DNA of 64,000 bases from an uncultured Bacteroidales bacterium (GTDB lineage Bacteria > Bacteroidota > Bacteroidia > Bacteroidales > UBA932). The position numbers were made by a program, and so were the translations under genes. Positions 26,201 to 34,828 of the stretch are shown in pieces. Under the pieces are notes generated by a model, which saw only the letters and a list, made by a program, of their open reading frames with translations, made no database searches and was not told where the DNA came from. Location: assembly GCA_900319975.1 (NCBI GenBank), contig ONQP01000001.1, positions 1 through 64,000 of the forward strand, given 5' to 3'. How positions within the stretch are numbered: position 1 is the stretch's first letter; every line of letters starts with the position of its first letter.

Positions 26201-26409
26201 GTGAACTCGCCGTCCAGGTTGGAAACAGTACCGTTGTCCGTCCCTTTTTCCACAATACCGGCTCCCATCACCGGCTGGTTTGTCTCATCGACAATGCGGC
26301 CGCTCACGCTCAGCGTCTGAGCCTGGGCTGTTGAGTTGAGAATTGCACCGATGACAAAAGCCACCGTCATGCAACATCTCATCAAGACAGTTTTTGACAA
26401 TTGTTTCAT
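23230..26409 (-). CDS. SusC/RagA-type TonB-dependent receptor
   Basis: 1059 aa. Signal peptide to about residue 30, a CarboxypepD_reg-like domain (SVSGRIVDETNQPVMGAGIV), a SusC signature DVVVVGYGVQKKKLITGS with the TonB-contact segment, a plug (VNIRGMGTIGSYKPLYVIDG ... YGARAANGVILVTTK), then a large beta-barrel ending in Phe (TILAGLNIKF). It imports oligosaccharides across the outer membrane using TonB energy. Together with SusD and the GH3 enzyme it forms a polysaccharide-utilization-type unit regulated by the divergent HTCS. Confidence 0.96.
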   Translation of the reverse strand: MKQLSKTVLMRCCMTVAFVIGAILNSTAQAQTLSVSGRIVDETNQPVMGAGIVEKGTDNGTVSNLDGEFTIVTRADAVLVFSSLGYDSKEVAVNGNSVINVVLTSSLEFLEDVVVVGYGVQKKKLITGSTIQIKGEDLAKLNNTSALGALQSSTPGVNIIANSGQPGDGFNVNIRGMGTIGSYKPLYVIDGVAGGDISTLNPADIESIDILKDAASAAIYGARAANGVILVTTKQGKEGNLQVSYDGYVGWQNAPVIPTVLDARQYIEVINTAEKNNRLTPTDFSTVLSPELYKSIMDGSFTGTNWIREFHNDNAPVSNHAVNLAGGTDRSKFSMGVSFTNQEGIFGKPAASNYKRATVRLNSDHVVLRKDDLDIITVGENVNFSYSSKSGINLSNQYSNNMFDALTANPLAPMRRADGEYTSYEDYAAFGIFKFDGDAKNPLYVISRTSQGNNWKYNYALNMSANVRIQPIKDLVVRSQFNYKASASSRRSYDMTYQANSTSFLDVDKVSQEASLGWNWSWENTATYKFHIGQHNFDAMVGMSIEHSGYGETVGAGREDGKWVDDPTHAYVGNMKGLITESKIKGSPWDDSGLESFFGRINYDYAEKYMISVILRRDGSSNFAPGHRWGTFPSVSAGWVMTNEPWMAGVKNTLNFLKLRGSWGQNGNCAIDNFHYLATVQVSPNDGRYGFGHGITDQPANGAYADKLPNPNVTWETSQQLDFGLDARFFGSRLGVIFDWYQKDTKDWLVKAPIMGHYGADAPYINGGDVRNTGVELALSWNDQVDKDFFYSISVNGAYNKNIVTRIANGEGVIHGRAVVEQAAELYRAEVGYPIGYFHTYVTDGVFQTQEEVDAWLAAGKPTLSDNPQPGDLRVLDLDGDGVLNQDNDKRMTGDPNPHFTAGLNISVNYKGFDFGLSGYGMFGHQIFRAWRQYGHRPYQNYTTEVYDYWHGAGTSNKLPILYSSNSKGLNTDMFIENGDFFRFQTVTLGYDFNRLWKDSPFGQLRLYVQAQNLFTITGYKGMDPEVGTSSGFDSWAKGIDLGFYPQPRTILAGLNIKF

Positions 26410-26444
26410 AAGCAGTTGTTGAATTGATTAATTAGAGTGTTTTA

Positions 26445-27719
26445 TCAGTTGTTTCTGGCTTTGTCGCACAGGGTCCGGTAGAACGCCCGGAAGTCGTTCC
26501 ACCTGTAATAGGGAGCCTGGTCGCCGGGCAACGGAAGCGTCACCTCCCGGCCGCAAAGGAGCGCCTTGACGAGGATTTCGCATCCCGGCTTCCTGCTTTT
26601 GTAGAAGACCAGCTGGATGTTGCCGGCCATGCAGGTGTTGTAATTCTGGTATACGTATTTGAAATCGTCCGGATCGGCAGGGACCGTCAGGGCGCCGTCC
26701 AGGCCCAGGAGGATGTTGAGCGGGCCGAGGTAGGAATCGTGCCCGAAACGCAGGTCCGCGATTTCGCTGCTTCTGCCCGAAATCACGGCCTCGGCCCTGT
26801 CCAGGATGTCTTCGACGATGGGGACCGCGAGATAACGCCTGGACCAGTAATGCCGGTAGGCGCCCGCGTTCGACACTTCCCAGCGGCTGTACATTTCTTC
26901 CAGGGAATAGGGCTCCCCCATCATCCCCTCATATCCGATGCTGGGGAGAGAGGTGTAGAAGGTATTCAAGGTGGACTGGATGGTCATTGCCTCCCGCTCG
27001 CCCAGCGACGCGTCCTTGAAGAACATCTCCACGAACGGCTTCCTGCCCGCGGCGGGACTGGCGGAGACGGAAGGCTCGCCCGCCACGGGGAACGGCTCCG
27101 GATCGACGGTCCAGCGCCGGGGATTCTCCTTCGCGTCCGGGACGACGGCGTCGAGCGTCGCCCGGGACGCCCGCTGGAAAATATCCAGTTTGCGGTTCTG
27201 CCCGGCCAGCGACTGGCAGAAGGCGGCCATGCTCACGATGCAGCGGCCTTCGAGGGAGGAGAAAGCCTCGACGCGTCCGCCTTTCCTGAAGATCTCCGGG
27301 AAAGAATCGTACATGGTCTTCGCGACGCGCACGTGTTGCTCATATCCGCGCGGGGTCAGCTCCGTGACGCCGACGGTCAGTTCCGGCAGGATGGAAGAGA
27401 ACTGCCCGTAGAATGATTCTCCCGCTTCCGTGAGAATCCCTCTGTTGTGCGCCGCGGTCAGCAGCGAGTCCATGCGCCTGTACAGGGAAGCCTCCCAGTA
27501 GTAGCGGGACCCGTGGCGGCCGTAATGGCTGATGTAGAACGGCTTGTATCCTCTGGGCGGCGGGGTCGGCTTGAAGGTCTCGGCGGGATACGGGAAATCG
27601 TTGCCGTATGACCGCTGCGGATTCGCAAAGACCTCTTCGCGGACATCCGCCCGCTGTCCCCAGGCCAGCGGGAACGAAAAAAGCAATAAGACAAGCAGTA
27701 GGATCTTGTTTTTCAACAT
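26445..27719 (-). CDS. Secreted histidine acid phosphatase (phytase/MINPP-like)
   Basis: 424 aa. Signal peptide MLKNKILLLVLLLFSFPLAW. Histidine-phosphatase clade 2 features: the catalytic motif ISHYGRHGSRYYW (RHGxR) near residue 66 and the proton-donor motif LRFGHDSYLG near residue 330. It hydrolyses phosphate esters, possibly inositol phosphates, in the periplasm. First gene of the unit phosphatase-SusC-SusD-GH3, with 35 nt before susC, and divergent from the HTCS gene. Confidence 0.88.
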   Translation of the reverse strand: MLKNKILLLVLLLFSFPLAWGQRADVREEVFANPQRSYGNDFPYPAETFKPTPPPRGYKPFYISHYGRHGSRYYWEASLYRRMDSLLTAAHNRGILTEAGESFYGQFSSILPELTVGVTELTPRGYEQHVRVAKTMYDSFPEIFRKGGRVEAFSSLEGRCIVSMAAFCQSLAGQNRKLDIFQRASRATLDAVVPDAKENPRRWTVDPEPFPVAGEPSVSASPAAGRKPFVEMFFKDASLGEREAMTIQSTLNTFYTSLPSIGYEGMMGEPYSLEEMYSRWEVSNAGAYRHYWSRRYLAVPIVEDILDRAEAVISGRSSEIADLRFGHDSYLGPLNILLGLDGALTVPADPDDFKYVYQNYNTCMAGNIQLVFYKSRKPGCEILVKALLCGREVTLPLPGDQAPYYRWNDFRAFYRTLCDKARNN

Positions 27720-27851
27720 GTTATCAAATGGTTACTATCGGTGTATTGTTCCAATTCAGCACGTTGCAAAATTATTCAACGCCATCAGCAACGATGGTAA
27801 AAAATGTTGCAATCTTGTGTCTACTACGTTTCATTGTCTTATATTTGAGCC
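27720..27851. promoter_or_regulatory. Divergent control region between PUL and HTCS
   Basis: This 132-bp gap holds a minus-strand -7 box TAATTTTG (27767..27774) for the phosphatase-SusCD-GH3 unit and a plus-strand -7 box TATATTTG (27840..27847) for the HTCS. GTTGCAA occurs twice as a direct repeat (27764.. and 27806..), 42 bp apart, and CCATC/GATGG forms a small hairpin between them. The direct repeats are plausible binding sites for the AraC-type output domain of the HTCS. Confidence 0.5.
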
Positions 27852-30800
27852 GTGAAACGCCTGCTACCAATCTTAACTGCCATAGTATTCCTGGTGCTCT
27901 GCCCGTCCGTGCACGGTGCGGAGTTCCGGCACCTGACCATCAACGACGGGCTGTCCGACAACAGCATCTACGTCGTGTTCAAAGACTCCCGGGGCTTCCT
28001 GTGGATCGGCACCCACGTGGGCCTCAACCGCTACGACGGTTTCCGTTTCAAGCATTTCTTTGAAGGACCGGACGCCATTCCCGACAATTCCATCAACGAC
28101 CTCTTCGAAGATGCGGAGGGGCGCCTCTGGATCCATACGCCGCTGGGATATTCCTATATGGACCTTTCGGACGAGCGGGTGGTCCAGGATCCGTCCCCCT
28201 GGCTGGCAAGCCACGGGATCACGGACAAGATCAACGTCCTGAAGGTCGATGCCCGCGGCGACATCTGGGCCATTTGCGGCTCCACGCTATATAAGGCGGA
28301 GCTCCGCACGGACAAGACCGGCTCGTGGACCATCGAAGGCAAGCCCGCCGACGTCCCGGCGACCGACCTGGTCTTCTCCGGGGATGAGATCACCCTCTGC
28401 TGCGCCGACGGGCGCATCGTCCGCATCGACCCCGTCACGATGAAGACCGTATCGGTGGAAACCCCTGTTGCAGGGAACTCCGATTCGGCGGATACGAATT
28501 ATCGGTTATTCAAGGATTCCGCCGGCCTGGAGATCATCTACACGGGCGAGGTCTCCTGGACCCACGACACCGCCACCGGCGAATGGAAGTCGCACCGCCT
28601 GCTGATCAAGGATGTGGCGACCGACGCTTCGGGACGCGTCTGGATTGCCACCGACCACGATGGCCTGCTGATTTACACCCCGGGAGAAGATGTCGCGGAG
28701 CTGTTCGGCCGCAAGCGCTCGCCCGACACGCCCTTCCTGGGCGAATGCATCCAATGCCTCTGCTGCGACGACGACGGCGTCATGTGGCTCGGCACCTACA
28801 AGAGCGGGCTGAGTTTCATTTATGACGGGAAGAACACCTTCGCCCACACGCCGCTGGAAGACGTCACCACCGTCCTGGAAGACAACGCCGGAACCATCTG
28901 GCTCGGCACCGACGGCAACGGCATCGTCCGCCTCGATCCCGAGACCGGGGAGCGCACCCACATCCGGATGGACCAGGACGGGCTGCTTTCCGACATCGTG
29001 GTGAGCAGCACGCTCGCGCCGGACGGCTCCCTCTGGTTCGGCGGCTTCCGGAGCGGCCTCACCCGTTTCAGCGACGGCAGCTGGACGGCTTACCACTCGG
29101 CCGACGGCAACCTGGCAAGCAACGACATCTGGGACATCAAATGTTCCCGGGACGGGAAAATCTATATCGGCACCCTCGGGGCGGGCCTGCAGGTCATGGA
29201 CACCGCCACGGGCGCATCGGAGGTCTATAACCACGGGAACAGCCCGCTGAAGGAAGACCACGTCAGCTCGCTCTGTTTCTCCGAAAGCGGACTCCTGTAC
29301 ATCGGGCACGCCAAAGGCGTCGACGTGTTCGATCCGCGGACCAGGACCATCCGGGCGGTCGGATCCGGGCAGCTGGACGGACTGCACGTCCGGGATATCT
29401 TCATTGACTCCCGGGGCCTGCTGTGGATTGCCTCCAACAAGGGCATCCACGCCTACGACATCGCCTCCGGGAAGGCTTATCTGGTGGATATCCGGGGCAA
29501 CTCCACCAATTTCCACACCGTCTCCGTGGCGGAAGACTCCATGGGCGGCCTCTGGGTGTGCTCCAACAACCTGCTCTCCCGCATCCAGGTGAATGCCGGA
29601 AAGGACGGCTGGAGTTTCTTCGCTACCTCCTACGGGACGGACGAAGGCGTGCCGGACGTCCTCTTCAACAAGAACGCGATGGTCAGCCTCAGCAACGGCG
29701 ACATCCTGGCCGGCAGCCAGCGGGGCCTTGTAAGGATTGCCCCCCGGGACGTCATCGAGCGCCAGGACTCCACCTATGTCATCTTCAGCGGAATCATCCT
29801 GCCGGAGGGCGAGAGAAACGTGGAGCCTCGCATGTCCCTCTCCTGGAAGCAGCGTTCCTTCATCATCAACCTGGCCTCTTCCACCATCGGCAAGCCCGGC
29901 CAGCCGCGGTTCATCTTCAGCACGGACGGGAGCCAGTGGACCCCGACGCCGGACGGTATGCCTGCGGTTCAGTTCGCCAACGCGAAATCCGGCCGGATGA
30001 AGCTGGACGTCGCCATCGCCGATGCGGAAGGCAACGCTTCCGGGCCCGTGAGCAGCCTGGACATCACGGTCCGTCCGCCCTGGTACAGAAGCACGCTGGC
30101 CTTCCTCCTCTATTCCCTGCTGCTGCTCGGATTCCTGTCCGTCCTCTACCGGATCAGCCGGAAGCGCCGGGCGGAGCGGGAAGAAAAGGCCATTTCTGAA
30201 ATGAAGCAGATCTTCTTCATCAATATCAGCCACGAGCTCCGCACGCCGCTTTCCCTCATCCTCTCTCCCCTCTCCGACGCAATCGGGAAGGAGCAGGACG
30301 CGCAGGTCAAGGGCGAACTGGCCATCGCCGAAAGGAATGCCCGCAAGTTGCTGGACATGGTGAACCAGATGCTCGACCTCAGGAGCCTGATGATGAACGC
30401 CCAGAGCGTCCATTTCTCGCGGAAAGACCTCGTGGACACGGTCCGCTCCTCGGTCGCGCAGTTCCTGGCCCTGAAGGAAAAAGGCATCACGCTGACTTTC
30501 CGGACCGCCAAAGACCATATCGAGATGCTGTTCGACGAGGACAAGGTCTCGAAGGTGGTGACCAACCTCCTGAGCAACGCCATCAAATATACCGAAGAAG
30601 GCGGCCGGGTGGACGTGGACCTCTCCCTGGAGGGCGGCGACGCCGTCATCCGCGTGTCCGACAACGGCAGGGGGATCCCCGACAAGGAGAAGCCGCATCT
30701 CTTCGACCGTTTCTGGCAGGGCGAAGGCTCCGCCAACAAGGGCGGAAGCGGGATCGGCCTCAACATCGTCCGGGAATATGTATCCATGCATGAGGGGCGG

Positions 30801-31706
30801 GTGGAGGTTTCCGACACCCCGGGAGGCGGCGCGACGTTCACGGTGTTCCTTCCCGCCAAGGAATGCAACGCCTCCGGCGACGGATTCGTGAAGAGTTCGC
30901 TCTCCCAGGAAGCGGCGCCCGCAGACGCCGATCCGGCCCGGACCGCCGCCCGCAGGATCAACCTGCTGCTCGTGGACGACAGCGACGACTTCCTGGACTA
31001 TCTCTCCGGCATCCTCTCTTCCGACTATAACGTCATCACGGCCACGGACGGGCTGGCGGCTCTGAAGAAGATGGAGACCCTCCGGCCGGACATCGTGGTC
31101 TCGGACGTGATGATGCCCAACATGGACGGCAACGAACTCTGCCAGCGGATCAAAGCCAACCCGTCGACGGCCCACGTCCCGGTCGTCATGCTGACGGCGC
31201 GGCTCACCGACGAGAACGAGAAGAAAAGCCGCGACTGCGGGGCGGACGACTACTTCACCAAGCCGTTCGACATCCAGGTCCTCCGGGAGCATATCGCCAT
31301 CCTCGTCTCCCGGACCGGCATCGACACCTCCGGCAAGCTGAAGGCCCGCATCGAGGAGCGGAAAGTGGAATCCGTGGACCGCAAATTCGTCGACAAGGTG
31401 ACGGCCTTCATCGAGGAGAACATCTCCGAAAGCGAATTGAGCGTGGAGCAGATCGCCGAAGCCATGGGCATGTCGCGGGCCAACATCTATCGCCGCATGG
31501 TCGCCGCCACCGGCAATACGCCCTCGGAATTCATCAAGATCGTCCGGCTCCGCCACGCCGAGCGGCTGCTGATGCAGAGCGGGCTCACCATTTCCGAGAT
31601 CTGCTACGAAGTCGGCTTCACCTCGCCGCGCTATTTCAGCAAGTGCTACAAGGAATTCTTCGGATACGTCCCTTCCAAGGCCAGACGGAGCTTCAGCAGG
31701 GAATAA
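27852..31706 (+). CDS. Hybrid two-component system regulator (HTCS)
   Basis: 1284 aa. Signal/anchor MKRLLPILTAIVFLVLCPSV (GTG start). Periplasmic two-component propellers to about 660 (repeats such as FKDSRGFLWIGTHVGLNRYD and DASGRVWIATDHDGLLIY), a Y_Y_Y-type domain, then one membrane helix about 747-770 (FLLYSLLLLGFLSVLYRI). Cytoplasm: HisKA with His in FINISHELRTPLSL (about 794), HATPase_c (LLSNAIKYTEEGG ... GSGIGLNIV), receiver with LLVDDSDD and phospho-acceptor Asp in PDIVVSDVMMP (about 1081), and a C-terminal AraC HTH (SVEQIAEAMGMSRANIYRRM, ISEICYEVGFTSPRYFSKCY). It senses an oligosaccharide and controls the divergent SusCD unit. The GTG lies 4 nt after the -7 box. Confidence 0.96.
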   Translation: MKRLLPILTAIVFLVLCPSVHGAEFRHLTINDGLSDNSIYVVFKDSRGFLWIGTHVGLNRYDGFRFKHFFEGPDAIPDNSINDLFEDAEGRLWIHTPLGYSYMDLSDERVVQDPSPWLASHGITDKINVLKVDARGDIWAICGSTLYKAELRTDKTGSWTIEGKPADVPATDLVFSGDEITLCCADGRIVRIDPVTMKTVSVETPVAGNSDSADTNYRLFKDSAGLEIIYTGEVSWTHDTATGEWKSHRLLIKDVATDASGRVWIATDHDGLLIYTPGEDVAELFGRKRSPDTPFLGECIQCLCCDDDGVMWLGTYKSGLSFIYDGKNTFAHTPLEDVTTVLEDNAGTIWLGTDGNGIVRLDPETGERTHIRMDQDGLLSDIVVSSTLAPDGSLWFGGFRSGLTRFSDGSWTAYHSADGNLASNDIWDIKCSRDGKIYIGTLGAGLQVMDTATGASEVYNHGNSPLKEDHVSSLCFSESGLLYIGHAKGVDVFDPRTRTIRAVGSGQLDGLHVRDIFIDSRGLLWIASNKGIHAYDIASGKAYLVDIRGNSTNFHTVSVAEDSMGGLWVCSNNLLSRIQVNAGKDGWSFFATSYGTDEGVPDVLFNKNAMVSLSNGDILAGSQRGLVRIAPRDVIERQDSTYVIFSGIILPEGERNVEPRMSLSWKQRSFIINLASSTIGKPGQPRFIFSTDGSQWTPTPDGMPAVQFANAKSGRMKLDVAIADAEGNASGPVSSLDITVRPPWYRSTLAFLLYSLLLLGFLSVLYRISRKRRAEREEKAISEMKQIFFINISHELRTPLSLILSPLSDAIGKEQDAQVKGELAIAERNARKLLDMVNQMLDLRSLMMNAQSVHFSRKDLVDTVRSSVAQFLALKEKGITLTFRTAKDHIEMLFDEDKVSKVVTNLLSNAIKYTEEGGRVDVDLSLEGGDAVIRVSDNGRGIPDKEKPHLFDRFWQGEGSANKGGSGIGLNIVREYVSMHEGRVEVSDTPGGGATFTVFLPAKECNASGDGFVKSSLSQEAAPADADPARTAARRINLLLVDDSDDFLDYLSGILSSDYNVITATDGLAALKKMETLRPDIVVSDVMMPNMDGNELCQRIKANPSTAHVPVVMLTARLTDENEKKSRDCGADDYFTKPFDIQVLREHIAILVSRTGIDTSGKLKARIEERKVESVDRKFVDKVTAFIEENISESELSVEQIAEAMGMSRANIYRRMVAATGNTPSEFIKIVRLRHAERLLMQSGLTISEICYEVGFTSPRYFSKCYKEFFGYVPSKARRSFSRE

Positions 31707-32794
31707 CCGACTTCTGACGGGATGTCGAGGGCCTGCAGGAAAGCGAATTCCTCCTGGCCGGCCTGCAGCATCTCATTGTCGCACAGATACCAGACCGTAT
31801 CGTCTTCCGCCAGGTTGACGGGGAACTGCAGCAGCTGGAACAGCGGGCTGGCTTCGTTGGGATAATGCTCGATGTATGACTTGCGGCTGCGCTTGTCCCA
31901 GATCCAGACCGCGACCTCCGGCACGGCCGCCTTCTGCTGGAAGATCACGTTGAACAGCAGGAAGTTCCGGCTCTCGAACGCGTTGTTGACATAGTAGAGG
32001 TCGTGCTTCATCACGAGGTCGACCAGCTCCTCCTGGCTGCGGCACTGCAGGAGTTCTTCGGGCGCAGCATAATCCCCGAAATCCAGGGTGTACGTCTTCA
32101 GGATAGTCCCTTGCGGGTCGATGCTGTATTGGAGTCGGTCGTGCGACTGGAAATACAGGCCGGACGTCGCGCCCGGGCGGCGGAACAGCTTCTCGAACCC
32201 GAATCCATAGGCGGAGAGCGTCGTCTTCCGCAACGGCAGCGCCGATTGGAGCGGCTTGAGCTCCGCATCCGCGAAAAGCAGCCGGTCGTCCGCATACGCG
32301 GCATCTTCCTCGTGGCACAGCGTGAAGCAGAGCCGGCCGTCGTCGAGGACGGAGACGGAAGACGCCGCCGCTTCCAGCGTGTGCCTCCCCTTGAATTCGC
32401 CGGACGCCGTATACACCAGCACGTCGGTCCCCTGGCTCAGGATATAGAGGTTCCCCTGCCGGTCGACGGCCACGTCATCGACGCTCACATATTCCTGCGG
32501 CCCGCGTCCGACCCGGGCGATTTTGTTTTGCAATTCGCCGGAGGCGTTGAAACAGAAGATGTTGTAATCGTAGTCGACGACCATGAACCCGGCCGCCGTC
32601 TCCTTGCACAGCATCACTTCCCCGATCATCGCCCCGGCCGTCCGGAGCGGCAGGATCTCCACCTTCGACGCGCAATCGTCGACGATGGAGCAGTTCGACC
32701 GGGTCTCAAACTTCAGGATTTCATCCGCGGACTTGTCGTCCGTGCACGACAGCGCCACCAGGAGCAACAGGGAAATGGAAAGGTATTTCTTCAT
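31646..32794 (-). CDS. 6-bladed beta-propeller lipoprotein
   Basis: 382 aa. Lipoprotein signal MKKYLSISLLLLVALSC. The mature part matches the Bacteroidota 6-bladed beta-propeller family: VDYDYNIFCFNASGELQNKI, GRGPQEYVSVDDVAVDRQGN (GxGPgEY motif), LYILSQGTDVLVYTASGEFK, and VIFQQKAAVPEVAVWIWDK. Function unknown; such proteins often sit next to SusCD loci or thioredoxin lipoproteins. The last 61 nt overlap the 3' end of the HTCS gene on the other strand. The gene follows the TlpA-type lipoprotein by 54 nt. Confidence 0.87.
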   Translation of the reverse strand: MKKYLSISLLLLVALSCTDDKSADEILKFETRSNCSIVDDCASKVEILPLRTAGAMIGEVMLCKETAAGFMVVDYDYNIFCFNASGELQNKIARVGRGPQEYVSVDDVAVDRQGNLYILSQGTDVLVYTASGEFKGRHTLEAAASSVSVLDDGRLCFTLCHEEDAAYADDRLLFADAELKPLQSALPLRKTTLSAYGFGFEKLFRRPGATSGLYFQSHDRLQYSIDPQGTILKTYTLDFGDYAAPEELLQCRSQEELVDLVMKHDLYYVNNAFESRNFLLFNVIFQQKAAVPEVAVWIWDKRSRKSYIEHYPNEASPLFQLLQFPVNLAEDDTVWYLCDNEMLQAGQEEFAFLQALDIPSEVGYSLLKLRLALEGTYPKNSL

Positions 32795-32848
32795 ACTTGC
32801 CAGTTTATGGCTTTGTCCGGCAGCGTATGGCTACTGAATCGTTGTCGT

Positions 32849-33931
32849 TTACGGGAGCAGGTCGGCCAGGATGGCGTCAAGGTCCGTGTGGCCTTCATGG
32901 ACCAGGATTTCCCCGGTCCGGCAGTCGATCAGAAAGACTCTCGGGATAAACTCGATGCCATAGTCTTTATAAACCTTGCTGCTGCTTTTCGCCAACACAT
33001 TGATCCAGACCATCTCTTTCTCCTTCACAAATGATTTCCATTCCGCGACTTTGGAATCCTGGGATATACTGTAGATTTCCAGGCCCTTGTCATGATACTT
33101 TGCATAGACATCCTTCAGCATGGGGATGGATTCAACGCAAGGCATGCACCAGGTCGCCCAGAAATCCAGGATGACATAGCGGATTTCCGGATTGTCAACG
33201 ACAGCGCTCAGGCGGACAGGGATGTCGTCCGTGTCCGGATATTCCATATCGATGTAGTGCTGACCCACGAGATTGACCTCCTCTTCGAGCGCAGTTTTCT
33301 TGCGTGCCGACGCTTCCGCCCTGCGGGCCAGGTTCTTTTTCAAGGTCGAGATATACTTCCTATAGGCCTTGGCCAGGTCCGGGGACAGACGGTCAATGAT
33401 TTCCGATGCCCGGGGGAGGTCTTCGTAGAAATCGTCAGCATAAACCAGAGCCAGGAGATTCGTTTGCTCATTGCTGATCGCCTCCTCCCAAAGAGCTTCC
33501 TTTGCATCGGGATCTGCAGTCATAATCTTATGGTAAGCATCATTCAGGACCGTCCCTGTCGCGCCCGTGCCCATGTCCGACTCATCTTCGGCCTGGACAT
33601 CGACGAGGATGGTTCCGGGCTCCAGGAAGAAATCCTTCAGCTGGCCCCCGTCATACGGATTGGCATAGACATCCTCGGGATTCTTGGCATACAGGAACAC
33701 GTGGGTCGGAGCCGCGACGGGGAGCTGAAACTCAAAGGTCCCATTCTCGACCGTCGTAGAGGCAAGGGGCTCCCATTTGTTCCATTCGTCCTGCAGAACG
33801 AGTTCCGCCCCTTCCTTGACACCCTGGACGGTGCCCTTCACGATACAGTTGTCGCCGGTCTTCTTGCACGACACCACGGCCAGCAGCACCATCGCCGCTG
33901 CCAGGAACTTGTTTTTAAATATACTGCCCAT
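32849..33931 (-). CDS. DUF4369-TlpA-type thioredoxin lipoprotein
   Basis: 360 aa. Lipoprotein signal MGSIFKNKFLAAAMVLLAVVSC. Residues 25-125 are a DUF4369-like beta domain (CIVKGTVQGVKEGAELVLQD), then helices, then a C-terminal AhpC/TSA-type thioredoxin domain with the redox motif FWATWCMPCVESIP and cis-Pro region FIPRVFLID. It probably reduces or exchanges disulfides of periplasmic or outer-membrane partners. I start at 33931 because the -7 box (33947..33954) lies between it and the longer alternative start. Confidence 0.88.
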   Translation of the reverse strand: MGSIFKNKFLAAAMVLLAVVSCKKTGDNCIVKGTVQGVKEGAELVLQDEWNKWEPLASTTVENGTFEFQLPVAAPTHVFLYAKNPEDVYANPYDGGQLKDFFLEPGTILVDVQAEDESDMGTGATGTVLNDAYHKIMTADPDAKEALWEEAISNEQTNLLALVYADDFYEDLPRASEIIDRLSPDLAKAYRKYISTLKKNLARRAEASARKKTALEEEVNLVGQHYIDMEYPDTDDIPVRLSAVVDNPEIRYVILDFWATWCMPCVESIPMLKDVYAKYHDKGLEIYSISQDSKVAEWKSFVKEKEMVWINVLAKSSSKVYKDYGIEFIPRVFLIDCRTGEILVHEGHTDLDAILADLLP

Positions 33932-33946
33932 CTGTTTTCGTTTTTC

Positions 33947-33954
33947 CAAATATA
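33947..33954 (-). promoter_or_regulatory. -7 box of the thioredoxin lipoprotein
   Basis: Minus-strand TATATTTG, 15 nt before the ATG at 33931. It excludes the alternative start at 33967. Confidence 0.6.
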
Positions 33955-33987
33955 CGCATTCTTCCACGAATTCCGCACACCCCCCCC

Positions 33988-34018
33988 TCCGTTTGCGGGA
34001 CTCGAACCCGCATCGGCC
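33988..34018 (-). pseudogene. tRNA 3' fragment (T-arm remnant)
   Basis: On the minus strand there is a complete T-arm, GCGGG-TTCGAGT-CCCGC, preceded by GGCCGAT. GGCCG(A)TGCGGGTTCGAGTCCCGC matches the variable/T-arm region of tRNA-Leu(UAA) at 34829 with a single inserted base. No acceptor 5' strand, D-arm or anticodon arm lies upstream, so it is not a functional tRNA. It may be the far end of an old tRNA-targeted insertion. Confidence 0.5.
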
Positions 34019-34044
34019 TGATATTTGTGGATTTGCCGGGCGTC

Positions 34045-34758
34045 ATGAAAAAAATCATCGTAAAATACTGGTGGGTCTTGCCGCTTCTGCTGCTCGCCTG
34101 CATGCTGGGGTTGACGTTTCTGTTTTCTATCGCCCCGACAGTCTTCGAAAGCATTGTTTGCCTGTGGCTGCTCGTGGTCGTGGTCTTGCTGCCGGTATCC
34201 TGGGTGATTCTGCTCGTGAACAAGAAATGGTGGCAGAGCCTTCTGTCCTTCGTCCTTTCCGCCATCGTCGTCCTCGTGCTCTGGGCGCCCCTGGTTTTCG
34301 GCGCGATGAGCGGACCTGACGGCTTTGGCCGAGAGCACAAGATTCCGGAAGGCCTGGAGTACCAGCTGCCGCTTGACGCGGACGCCGGCAAGGGCCAGCC
34401 CGTCGACAGCCTTGACAGGGAGAACTACCTGCAAATCTGGAACGGATGCCAGGGCGGTATCTATCTGTATGATTTCTACTATCCGGCCCTCCCTGCCGGA
34501 GAGATCTTCCTCCGTTGCTACGAAGCCACCGAAAACATCCCGCTCTCAGAAGGCAGCCTGCCGAAACGCAGTCCCGTGTCCATCGGCGCCACGCGTTCTT
34601 TCTCCCAGCTGGTCAAGCAGCAGGAGTTTGTGATCTTCGAGGGAGACTGGGGCGATTACTATGCGGCCCGGTTCGAAGTCTGGTTCCGGGACGCGGACAC
34701 CGGTCAGGAGACGAAACTGTGCGAAAAAGTCTACCGCATCGAGGGTTGGATGCGATGA
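34045..34758 (+). CDS. Membrane protein of unknown function
   Basis: 237 aa. Three hydrophobic helices in the first 92 residues (WVLPLLLLACMLGLTFLFSI, IVCLWLLVVVVLLPVSWVIL, LLSFVLSAIVVLVLWAPLVF), then a predicted soluble domain of about 140 residues with beta-type segments (GGIYLYDFYYPALPAGEIFL, RFEVWFRDADTGQE). This looks like an inner-membrane anchor with a periplasmic immunoglobulin-like domain. No family recognised. It is the only gene between a tRNA fragment and the tRNA-Leu(UAA) gene, so it may be cargo of an islet. Confidence 0.75.
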   Translation: MKKIIVKYWWVLPLLLLACMLGLTFLFSIAPTVFESIVCLWLLVVVVLLPVSWVILLVNKKWWQSLLSFVLSAIVVLVLWAPLVFGAMSGPDGFGREHKIPEGLEYQLPLDADAGKGQPVDSLDRENYLQIWNGCQGGIYLYDFYYPALPAGEIFLRCYEATENIPLSEGSLPKRSPVSIGATRSFSQLVKQQEFVIFEGDWGDYYAARFEVWFRDADTGQETKLCEKVYRIEGWMR

Positions 34759-34789
34759 TCGGCAAACACCTTATTCCGTGACCGGGCGG

Positions 34790-34825
34790 AAAAAGAAAAA
34801 AGCGGCGCATATGCGTCGCTCTTTT
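34790..34825. terminator. Bidirectional terminator
   Basis: AGCGGCGCAT pairs with ATGCGTCGCT (one G-U or mismatch). On the plus strand it is followed by CTTTTC, on the minus strand by TTTTTTCTTTTT. It ends both the membrane protein gene and the tRNA-Leu(UAA) transcript. Confidence 0.85.
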
Positions 34826-34828
34826 CTG

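Noticed and set aside
28506..31556. 1016-codon open frame antisense to the HTCS gene
   Set aside because: Mirror of a real gene with all HTCS domains intact; composition is typical of antisense shadows.
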